Assembly: GCA_934635225.1 (NCBI GenBank)
Contig: CAKTYZ010000006.1
Location: 83,183-147,182 of the forward strand
Source of the DNA: an uncultured Kiritimatiellota bacterium
Lineage (GTDB): Bacteria > Verrucomicrobiota > Kiritimatiellia > RFP12 > UBA1067
Length of the DNA stretch: 64,000 bases
Reading direction: 5' to 3'
A program made the position numbers and the translations under genes. How positions within the stretch are numbered: the stretch's first letter is position 1; every line of letters starts with the position of its first letter. Below, one piece after another: positions 33,347-41,500 of this stretch. Below the pieces are notes generated by a model, which worked only from the letters and a program-made list of their open reading frames with translations, was not told the DNA's origin and ran no database searches.

Positions 33347-34087
33347 TCAGCCGCCGCATCTGCCACACGGGCGACCTTCCGTCTTCGTACAGGGATAGCC
33401 TCGTGTCTTGCGGTAATTCTCGCAACGTGTATTATGCCGTGCGCCCGAATTTGTCGAGAGCCAATATCCCGTTTCGGGCCGATCCTCGTTGACGGGCGCT
33501 GCGGTGCGTTGGGAGATGGGACCACGCCCGGCGAAATACTCCCTGCGCTCAGAGGGAGGCGTCGTCTCGTCCTCGAATGACGCTCCCACCTGTGTCCGTT
33601 GTACGGAGGCCGACCCGCTCGAAACCGTCTTCTTGACCCATCCGCCCGAACGATGTCCCGATTTGTCGGGATGCGTCCAATGGACAAGGCCCCCTTTCGC
33701 GTTGGCGATGAATTCTCCCCTGAACGAAACATCGTCGCCAATGCTCACATCTTCCAGACGGGGCCATTCGTCAATGTTGTTCACGATGAGTACCGTCCGT
33801 CCATCTCCATCCGCGACGATGAATCGCTGATGGCACGGCGGAACGAGATCGTCCGGCAGAATCCGCGTAATGCGACCAGTCCCCGTCACCCATGTCCTGT
33901 CCTTGAACGTGGCGAACGAACAACCCACGGTCTGGGTCGGTGTGTCTCCATGAGGACTGCGCTGGTGTGGTGCTGCCTCAAGAGGCATCCCCAGGAGACT
34001 CCCAATCAAGAGCCAAATGGCTCCACGCCGCATGGCGTTCCCCAGCGTCTGCATGACCTGTTTCATTGTTCTGCCTTCTTTCTTCAT
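33347..34087 (-). CDS. Exported DUF3465-like protein, passenger of the inserted segment
   Basis: 246 aa from ATG 34087; ATG 34066 is equally possible, since each follows a near-identical purine-rich repeat. Signal peptide around RGAIWLLIGSLLGMPLEA. The core GTGRITRILPDD, HQRFIVADGDGRTVLIVNN and GLVHWTHPDKSGHRSGGW matches the DUF3465 OB-like domain. The end, YWLSTNSGARHNTRCENY to CGRCGG, is a Cys-containing segment often attached to exported nuclease-like proteins. Function unproven. Base composition resembles the host. It has a 220-nt leader with a long inverted repeat. Confidence 0.7.
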   Translation of the reverse strand: MKKEGRTMKQVMQTLGNAMRRGAIWLLIGSLLGMPLEAAPHQRSPHGDTPTQTVGCSFATFKDRTWVTGTGRITRILPDDLVPPCHQRFIVADGDGRTVLIVNNIDEWPRLEDVSIGDDVSFRGEFIANAKGGLVHWTHPDKSGHRSGGWVKKTVSSGSASVQRTQVGASFEDETTPPSERREYFAGRGPISQRTAAPVNEDRPETGYWLSTNSGARHNTRCENYRKTRGYPCTKTEGRPCGRCGG

Positions 34088-34140
34088 TGCTCTACCTTCT
34101 TTCCGCCACACACAAATCTCCGCCGTCTGTGTTTCACCAA

Positions 34141-34318
34141 AGGTACTTGCAGAACTCGGACGCGACAAGCGCATCCCCCCGCATCTTCGAAAAAACCTGG
34201 ACACAACAAGCATGCCCCTCCCATATTTTCGAGGAACCGCAAAGATTCGCCCTTTTCGGGAGGAACGAACTCTATCCCGCCCGCAATCGCACAGTTCTGC
34301 AAGTACCTCTCCAGTATA
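34141..34318 (-). promoter_or_regulatory. Promoter and leader of the DUF3465-like gene with a 16-bp inverted repeat
   Basis: Minus-strand TATACT boxes (34313-34318 and about 15 nt upstream) suggest a start near 34305. Downstream, AGGTACTTGCAGAACT occurs at 34141-34156 and its exact complement at 34293-34308. A transcript would hold both arms and could fold into a long hairpin before the start codon. The loop carries two similar TTCGA-rich segments. Alternatively this is a small inverted-repeat element inserted in the leader. Confidence 0.45.
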
Positions 34319-34538
34319 CCATAAATAGTATACGCCGTGTTGGCGAAGATCGGGAAGGCGAAGATCCTTGTTTCTTGTCAAACTCAATGCGACCAGTGTA
34401 GTCGCATTTACTCTGACAAGTCACCTGTCTAACGGGTCAGCAAAGAAGAGAGGAAGGCCAGGGGGGCAACCAAAGAAGAAAAGCGAACAACGCCACCCCA
34501 TAGATGCCGGGGACGCCCTGGAACGGATGCGTCAACCG

Positions 34539-34630
34539 ATGCGGATGGATGAGCCACCCCTATGCGGATGGATGAGGTACCCCCATGCGGATGGAAGGGG
34601 CATCTCCATGCGGATGGAAAAGCCATCCTC
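34539..34630. repeat. Four tandem copies of a 23-nt unit
   Basis: Units begin ATGCGGATGGA at 34539, 34562, 34585 and 34608; copies 1 and 2 differ at few positions and 3 and 4 have drifted. The period is not a multiple of three, so it is unlikely to be coding. It lies in 34439-34887, which has no convincing gene. Confidence 0.8.
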
Positions 34631-34665
34631 ATGGCAACCATAATTTTTGAATTTCTTTTTTGTGA

Positions 34666-34842
34666 ATTTCGACGCAAAGCTCCGCAGACGCTGCGGCATG
34701 GCAGCGCGAGTTCAGGCGCGGGGCGACCTCGCCCATCGTCAGGCGCTGGCAGCTCGAGGACTGGATCAACTCAATCCACAGGGAATCGCTCAACGGAGAG
34801 ACCGCATATGCTTACGATTCACGTCTGGCCAAAGTGGCTTGA
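34666..34842 (+). other. Possible decayed coding remnant
   Basis: A 58-codon open stretch without a start codon reads like protein in its second half (WQREFRRGATSPIVRRWQ, LEDWINSIHRESLNG). It follows the 23-nt tandem repeats and an AT-rich stretch. It may be the end of a lost mobile-element gene; no family is recognised and chance is possible. Confidence 0.25.
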
Positions 34843-34887
34843 GGAGTTTTTGCTGACCCACTCCCTTTACAAGTCACCCCCCTCTCC

Positions 34888-35862
34888 TCAGAAGTCGAAG
34901 ACAAGCCCGGCGGACAACGTGAGCGACGAGAAATCGACTTCCGCCTCCGCCCGTCCAAGCCGCGCCTCGGCCTTGTCCAGCCACTCATAGCCGACTTCGG
35001 CGAAAAGGCCGAAGTGTTCCGCAAGCGTCACCGCCAGACCCATCGTGCCGCCTGCGCCGAAAAGGCACTTCGTGTCCGCCCGGCTCGCTGCGCCGACGTC
35101 GAAATCAAGGTGCGCGAGGTTGCAGAGCGCCTGAACGCGCCCATAGGCGTCCAGCCCGCCGCAGATATGCCAAGTCGCCTGCGGCCCGAGGCCAATCTGG
35201 TAGAGGTCGCTCCGAAGGCGCGCGTGAACGCGGCTTCCGGCGATCTCGGTCGGCGTTCCCGGCGTCGTCTCGCGATACGGCAGGTACGGGGACGAATCCG
35301 GATGCAGGGCCGTGAAGTCCGAATCCGGCGGGATGGGACCGCCGCTGAAGAGGTAATAGTCCTTGGTCACGTTGACGACGCGCGTTCCGCCGCCCGCCGC
35401 GCCGGAGACGGCGGAGCGCATCTTCCAATAGGCGGCGAACGTCGCGCCCAGGCCGAACGAGAGGCGCTCCGTCGCGAAGAGATCGCGCGCGAGCGTCGCC
35501 TTGAGGCCAAGCGGACGGTCCACGTCCGATCCGTCCAGCCCGGCTTGCGTGCCGTGCGGCGTCACGATTGTCTCCGTCGCCGTCCGCGTGTAGGCATAGT
35601 TTTGGAAAGTCGGGTCGCCCGGATAGAGAGGGTCCTGCACGACCTCCGTCTCCGAGACGTCAAAACTCGTCTTCGTGTTCGGGTCCGCCCTGTCATACGT
35701 CGTCGTGTGCGAGGCCGCCACGCCCGCAACAGGTGCCGAACCCGAAACCGAGCTCTTGACGCGCGCGCGCCACGCCGGGCCTATCGTCAGCCGCCAGGGA
35801 TTGTCCGCAAAGGCCGTCGTCATGAGACCGGCAACCGCAACCATCAGGATTTCCTTCTTCAT
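34888..35862 (-). CDS. Outer-membrane beta-barrel protein
   Basis: 324 aa. Signal peptide MKKEILMVAVAGLMTTAFA. Alternating hydrophobic strands with aromatic girdles run through the protein (LSFGLGATFAAYWKMRSA, GLFAEVGYEWLD), and it ends SLTLSAGLVFDF, the C-terminal Phe expected of BAM substrates. It resembles the OmpW/opacity-type small barrels, but no specific function is visible. Start ATG 35862 follows AAGGAG. It lies 20 nt after the 859-aa MBG-protein gene, so the two are probably cotranscribed and the barrel may serve its surface display. Confidence 0.75.
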   Translation of the reverse strand: MKKEILMVAVAGLMTTAFADNPWRLTIGPAWRARVKSSVSGSAPVAGVAASHTTTYDRADPNTKTSFDVSETEVVQDPLYPGDPTFQNYAYTRTATETIVTPHGTQAGLDGSDVDRPLGLKATLARDLFATERLSFGLGATFAAYWKMRSAVSGAAGGGTRVVNVTKDYYLFSGGPIPPDSDFTALHPDSSPYLPYRETTPGTPTEIAGSRVHARLRSDLYQIGLGPQATWHICGGLDAYGRVQALCNLAHLDFDVGAASRADTKCLFGAGGTMGLAVTLAEHFGLFAEVGYEWLDKAEARLGRAEAEVDFSSLTLSAGLVFDF

Positions 35863-35882
35863 TTGTCTGTTTCTCCTTGTCT

Positions 35883-38462
35883 TCATTCGCCAATGACCGC
35901 CTGGAAGAATCCGCTTCCTCCCGCCGGCGCGTCAATCTCGACCGTCACCGTGCCGTCTCCGTTGAGAATCGCCGACGTGGGCACGAGCGTCTGTGGCGGC
36001 GCGTCCAGCGCGGCGCGACTCCTGACCCTGACCGAGGCCGGGTTCACCGTCCCCCAGCGGGAGACCTTGTCGAGGGACAGCGTCAGCGACACCTTCCGGG
36101 GCGTGACGCGCAAGGACTTCGTCTTCAGATCCGCGACGACGGCATCCACCTTGACCGTCACGGTCGGGACGTCCGACTTCAGATTCGCCATGTAGTCCGC
36201 ATCGGACGCGAGCGCGGGGTCGATCAGAATCTCCACGCCCTCGGGGCGGTTCACGCCCGCCGCGCGGAAGGCCTGCCGCCCGACGGCGGGCTTCCCGAGG
36301 ACGATGATCTTCCCCAGGTTCCGGCAATTGAGAAAAGCATAGTCATCGAGAGACGACACCGCCGCGCCGAGCGTGACGTTCGTCAGCGCCGGGCAGGTCG
36401 AGAAGGCGTAGCGCCCGATGGCCACGGGCGCAGACGCGGACGGGTCGTTCCAACGGCGCGCGTCCGCGAACGAGATCTGCGCAAGCGTCGGTATGTCGTA
36501 GAACGCCTTGTCTCCGATCGTCGTGCCGAAGACCGGGAAGACGACCTCTCGCATGCCGCACGGCGAGCTGGCGAAAGCGGTCGGCCTGATTGCCGTCACG
36601 AACTTGCCGCCGATCCGGTCGGGAAAGACGAGCTTCGTCACGGCAATCGAAGCGTCTCTGAACCCGTTGATCGTGGCGGTCTTCCCGTCGGCGTTCGCCG
36701 TCCAGTCGAAGATCGACTCGTCGGGCGCAGTCGCCGTGTCGATCGCCCAGTTCGCATAAAGCGTATGACCGGCGTCGATGAGCAGTGCCGCGCCGGACGC
36801 CGCCTCTGGCGCACCGTTCGTCACGCCGAGGAACCAGCCCGCCAGGCGATAGCCGTCGCGCGTCGCCGCCGGAAGCGTCCCGTAGACCGTCGTGCAGTCC
36901 TGCGTGACGACGGTCGCCGCCCCGATGCGCCCGCCGAGCGCGTCAAACGCGACAGGCACGGCCGTCACCGGCGGAGGCGTGACCGTGAGCGTGCCATAGG
37001 TCTTCGTAATCTCGTAGTTCCCCGCCAATGTACCCGCATTCAGCGTGTAGTCAAACGAGTTGGGGACGCTGTCCGCGTCCGCGAGCGTCGCGAAGTTGCC
37101 GTAGGTCGCGCCCTCGCCGGGGGCGAAGCCGTCGCCGCCGACCGTCACCGTCGTCTCCGCATGCGCCGTGCCGTCATGCGGCCACGAGCCGTCGCCCGAC
37201 GTGAGCGTGAGCTGGCGTTTCAGGATATCGAACTCGTAAACGGCGGTTCCCGTGTAGTTGTTCCTGCCCGTGAAGACCATCCGCGCCGTGCCGGCGTTCA
37301 CGTTGTCCTCGTAGGCCACGTCGTAGTCGTCCTCCGTTATCAGGGCCGCAGTGTCCTCCGCCTTCGGAGTCGGGCGCTTCGCCGTGCCGTCGTAGACGTA
37401 CTCCTCGTCCTGCTCCGCCCACACCTCCGCCTCCGCGATGTCCCTCGGCTGAATCGTCACGGGACGCGAATCCGTCACGGTCGAATACCCCTCCGCCTCA
37501 ATCCTGAACCAGACAGGCCGCGCCGTGCAGGCGTTCGTGTAGGCGACGGGCTGCGCCGACCACGGGCCTTCCTCGCTTCCCGTGTACGAGACCATGTAGC
37601 CGGTCGACGGCACCGAGATGTTCACCTCGATGCCGAAACCCCGGTTGCAGTACGTGCCCGCGTTGCCGTCCGCCGCGTAGCGGATTGTCGCGGCATGGAT
37701 CGTGAATGGCACCGTCGCCGTGAGTTCCTTGTAGTTCCGCGACTCGGGAACCGTGAAGGTCGCCGTGTAGTTCCCCGGCAGCGTCGGCTTCGCGCCGGAC
37801 GACCAGGTCACCGCCGCGACGCCGGACTTCGCCGCCGAGACGGGCTCGGACGCCGTCCGCCCGTACGTCCAGTCCGCGACCGCCGGGGCCGTCGTCCATT
37901 CGTTGTTCGCCTTCGCGATCTCGAACTCGACCTCTACCGTGCCTGTGTAGTTGCGCTTGCCCGTGAAGACCGCCCGCGCCGTGCCCGCGTTCACGTTGTC
38001 CTCGTAGGCCACGTCGTAGTCGTCCTCCGTGATCAGGGCCGCCGTGTCCTCCGCCTTCGGAGTCGGGTGCTTCGCCGTGCCGTCGTAGACGTACTCCTCG
38101 TCCTGCTCCACCCAGACGTAATCTTCCGTCAGGGTTTTCGGAACGATCGTGACGGATGCCTTGTCCGTGACCGTATCATACCCAGGCGCGGAGATGCGGA
38201 ACCACACCGGCTTCGCCGTGCAGACGTCCGTATACATGACGGGTCCCGCCGACCACGGCCCTGTCTCGCTCTCCGCGTACTCGACCGTGTACCCGGCCGA
38301 CGGCACGGAGACGTTCACATCAATGCCGTAGCCACGGTTGCAGTATGGGCCCGTCGTCCCGTCCGCCACGTAGCCAATCGTCGCGGCGGACGCAGTCAGG
38401 CCCGCGCACGCGCACAGCGCGCACACGGCCTGCTTGATTTTCAGTCTTGTTGGTCGTATCAT
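35883..38462 (-). CDS. Secreted MBG-repeat protein with InlB-type and LRR (BspA-like) modules
   Basis: 859 aa. Signal peptide (QAVCALCACAGLTASA). Two copies of a roughly 230-aa unit fill residues about 25-440 (paired YCNRGYGIDVNVSVPS and YCNRGFGIEVNISVPS). An MBG domain follows (LTLTSGDGSWPHDGTAHA), then an InlB B-repeat near 530-580 (FDALGGRI to GYRLAGWFLG). A BspA-type leucine-rich region comes near 620-720 (IGDKAFYDIPTLAQISFADA, IGRYAFSTCPALTNVTLGAA). All are surface/adhesion modules. The DNA of the duplicated unit is about 95% identical over part of its length. It is upstream of the barrel gene. Confidence 0.85.
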   Translation of the reverse strand: MIRPTRLKIKQAVCALCACAGLTASAATIGYVADGTTGPYCNRGYGIDVNVSVPSAGYTVEYAESETGPWSAGPVMYTDVCTAKPVWFRISAPGYDTVTDKASVTIVPKTLTEDYVWVEQDEEYVYDGTAKHPTPKAEDTAALITEDDYDVAYEDNVNAGTARAVFTGKRNYTGTVEVEFEIAKANNEWTTAPAVADWTYGRTASEPVSAAKSGVAAVTWSSGAKPTLPGNYTATFTVPESRNYKELTATVPFTIHAATIRYAADGNAGTYCNRGFGIEVNISVPSTGYMVSYTGSEEGPWSAQPVAYTNACTARPVWFRIEAEGYSTVTDSRPVTIQPRDIAEAEVWAEQDEEYVYDGTAKRPTPKAEDTAALITEDDYDVAYEDNVNAGTARMVFTGRNNYTGTAVYEFDILKRQLTLTSGDGSWPHDGTAHAETTVTVGGDGFAPGEGATYGNFATLADADSVPNSFDYTLNAGTLAGNYEITKTYGTLTVTPPPVTAVPVAFDALGGRIGAATVVTQDCTTVYGTLPAATRDGYRLAGWFLGVTNGAPEAASGAALLIDAGHTLYANWAIDTATAPDESIFDWTANADGKTATINGFRDASIAVTKLVFPDRIGGKFVTAIRPTAFASSPCGMREVVFPVFGTTIGDKAFYDIPTLAQISFADARRWNDPSASAPVAIGRYAFSTCPALTNVTLGAAVSSLDDYAFLNCRNLGKIIVLGKPAVGRQAFRAAGVNRPEGVEILIDPALASDADYMANLKSDVPTVTVKVDAVVADLKTKSLRVTPRKVSLTLSLDKVSRWGTVNPASVRVRSRAALDAPPQTLVPTSAILNGDGTVTVEIDAPAGGSGFFQAVIGE

Positions 38463-38506
38463 TTCTGTTTTCCTTTTTTGTCACCTCTGTTTGTTACCGC
38501 AGAAAA

Positions 38507-38578
38507 AAGCGGGCGCAAAGGTTCTCTGCGCCCTCCTTGCGCCCCCTCTGAGGCGAAACCTTGGAAACGAAGCGCCGT
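38507..38578. repeat. Partial copy of the GC-rich interspersed repeat
   Basis: TTCTCTGCGCCCTCCTTGCG and GCGAAACCTTGGAAACGAAG match the left half of the repeat that is abundant at 55.4-57.9 kb. It fills most of the 119-nt gap between the two MBG genes (38463-38581); no promoter is evident there. Confidence 0.7.
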
Positions 38579-38581
38579 CCA

Positions 38582-41500
38582 TCACCTGATCTCCACCTCG
38601 ACCCTGAAGAACCGCATCGCCGCGCGGTTCGCGTCCGTGACCGGTGCCCACGCCGCCGCGCCGAGCGTCGGCTTGCCGTAGACCGTGTAGGCGCGCGGCG
38701 GATCGGCCGTGCGCAGGTCGGGCGACCACGTGACGACGGGGCTGCCGTCCGCGCCGAGCGCGATCTTCGCCGTGAACCGGCTCGACGCGTCCGCCGGGTC
38801 GAGCCCCGCGACGTACGACTCCCAGAGCGCGACGCCGTTCGCGCCCGTCGCGTGCGCCGCCGCCTCGTAGTCGCCGCCGAATGCGGCGAGATACGGGGCA
38901 AGCCAGTCGTAGGGAACGGGAACGGGCGTCGTGGCCGTCGCCGTTCCGCCGTCCGCGCGGCGAATCTCGAAGTCGACGTCACGGAAGGTCCCCAGATAGT
39001 TCTTCGTCTCGGCGACGGCAAAGCGCACCGTGTACAGTCCCGCCCGCGTCGGACAGTTCGTCGCCGCCGTCTCAATCGCCGCGCCGCGCGCACGGTAGAG
39101 GATTTCCGTCACCGTGCCATTGCGCGGCTTCCCGGTCTTCGGCTCGGAGGGGGCCTCGCCCTCCGTCCAGTCCGCAATGCCCGGGGCTATCGTCCAACCG
39201 TTCCCCGCGCGGCGAACCGTAAAGGATCCGACCCAGTCCGTCTCGTCCGCATTCTGCCCCTTCCATCGGTAGTCTTCCGGATTCGCAAGCCGCAGGACGA
39301 TGTTCGTGTAAGACCCCGCGTCAATTCCGCCCGGGTTGGCGATCACGGTCCAGCGGGGATCTTGCGGGATTGTCGGCTTGCGCACCTTTCCGTTGTAGGA
39401 GAGATCGCCGATCACCGGCGGCGCGACGGGACGCTTCAGAATCGCGAACTCCTTCGTGACGACGCCGCAGTAGTCGTTCGTTCCCGTGACGGTCACAGGG
39501 AAGAGCCCCGCGCCCGTCCGCCCCGAGTAGGCGAGCGTGTAGTCGTCCGCCGTCGCGATGTTCGGGTCGCCGTCCACGACCGTCACGGCGGGCCTCTTCT
39601 CCGTCCCGTCGAAGAACCACGCCGCGTCCTCGTCGGCGACGCACATCTCCTCCGTCAGCGCTTTCGGCACGATGCGCAGCGTGCCCTTCCCGTAGTACGG
39701 CGCGTAGTTGGGCGACAGGAACTTGAAGTAGACCGCGAGGTCTCCCTCGGCGACGTGCGTCCGCGTCGGGGCCGTCTCGGAATAGGCGCTCTCGTCGCCC
39801 GGCACGAGCGCGTAGGAGAGACGGTACGGCTCGCCGAAGTCCGGCGCGGGCGCGAACGGCTGGGGCGCGCCGTTGTAGACGCGGGCGCAGAGCGGGCCGC
39901 CGTCCGCGTCCGTCTCGCCGCCGCCGAACACCGCGCCGGGGTCGAGCGTCGCGGGCGTGACGCGCAGCCACCCGTACTCCTTCGCGACCGCGTAGTTCTC
40001 CGCGCGCGCCCCGCCCGTCAGCGCGTAGTCGAAGAGGTTCTCCATCGCCCCCATGTCCGTGAGCGCGCCCGAACACGTCGCCGCGAACCCCTCGCCGTCC
40101 ACGAAGCCGAGCGAGCCGTCCTTCACGCGCACCACGTCGCAGCGGAGCGGCGTGCCGTCGTAGACCTTCTCCGCCCCGCCCGAGACGAGCGTCACCGGAC
40201 GCGGCGCGATCGTGACGGTCGCCGTCCCGAAGTACGTCTCGTAGTAGGGCGCGTCAAGCGCGTAGAAGACCGTGTGGACGCCCGCGTTCGTGAACGCCGG
40301 CGAGGCGTCCGACGCGATGCCATCGGCCGCAATGCCATACCGCACCGTGACGGGCGCAGTCAGCAGACTCGGCGGCACGACCGCCGCCGTGTGCCCCGCG
40401 CCGTCGTAGGTCGCCGCCGTCGAGAAGTCGGACGGATCGGCCGAGCCCTCGCCGTCGAACGTCATCCGCGCCTTCGTGACGCGCAGGACGCCCGGGTACC
40501 ACGCGAGCGAGTAGTTCCGCGTCACGTCCTCCGTGCCGTGGCGCAGGACGCGCACGGACGCGATCGCGTTCGACACCACGCCGTCGCCGTCCGGGCCGTC
40601 CTCCGGCGTGAGGACGACGCTCTCCGGCGCGAACGCGACGTCCAGCGCGTCGCCGGGCTGCAGCTTGTCGGCGTTCTCCGCCGTGTAGGACGGCAGACGG
40701 TGCGCCGTGCCGTCGTAGGCCCACGTCGCCGAGTCCGCCGTCACCGTGATCTCGTCCGCGCTCGCCAGCACGGTCAGCGTCCCCCAGGCCTCGGTCACGG
40801 CGTAGTCCGAGAGCCGCGTCCCCGTCCCCGCCACGTAGTCGACCGTCGCCGCGACCCGCCCTGCGTCCGCAATCGCCGCGAAGTCCGAGAACACGAACGA
40901 CTCGCCCGCCGCAAACCCGTCGCCACCCACCGCAACCTCGTCCGCGCCGAACGTGAGCGGCGCGCCGTCGTAGGTCTTCGCCTTCGTCGGCGTCGTGAGC
41001 GTGACCGCCCTCTTCGCGATCGCGACGTCCACCCGGCCCGTGTAGGCGTGGTAGTAGTCGGCCTCCACCATGAACCGCACCGTCGCGTTCGTGGCGTGCG
41101 TGAAGCTCGGAGGCTCTGACCGTCCCGTGGCGGACGATACATCGTCCGCAAAATACAACACCCGCGCGGGCTGCAGCAGCGGCGCCGTCACCACGACCTG
41201 CGTCGCGACGCCGTCGTAGGTCTTCTCGATGTCGGCCACCCCGGCCAACTGCTCCGCGCGGATGCAGGCGTTCGTCATCTTCAGCACGCCCTCCTTCAGC
41301 ACGAGGTTGTAGTTCCGCGTGCGGTCGGCGCCCGTCGCCGCCTCGACGATCCGCACGGACGCAAACCGGTTCGAGACGACGCCGTCGCCGTCCGGCCCGT
41401 CCGCCGGGGTGCGGACGACGCTCGCCGGGTCGACCGCGACGCGCAGCTCGTGCCCGGCGAGCAGCTTGTCGCCGTTCCCGACGCGCCACGTCGCGGCGCG

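Larger units (their letters stand above)
31590..34438. mobile_element. Inserted segment bounded by 13-bp direct repeats, carrying an IS30 remnant and a DUF3465-like gene
   Basis: The 13-mer TGTCTAACGGGTC occurs at 31590-31602 and 34426-34438. A related sequence at 63929 joins its left and right flanks without an insert, so these look like a target duplication. A 37-nt direct repeat (beginning TTTCTTGTCAAACTCAATGC) lies just inside both ends, at 31605-31641 and 34371-34407. Terminal-type inverted sequences recur: 31609-31629 against 33068-33088 (17 of 21 match). Within it is an IS30-like unit with perfect 17-bp inverted ends (31676-31692, 33004-33020). The segment carries one passenger gene (33347-34087). 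Confidence 0.55.
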
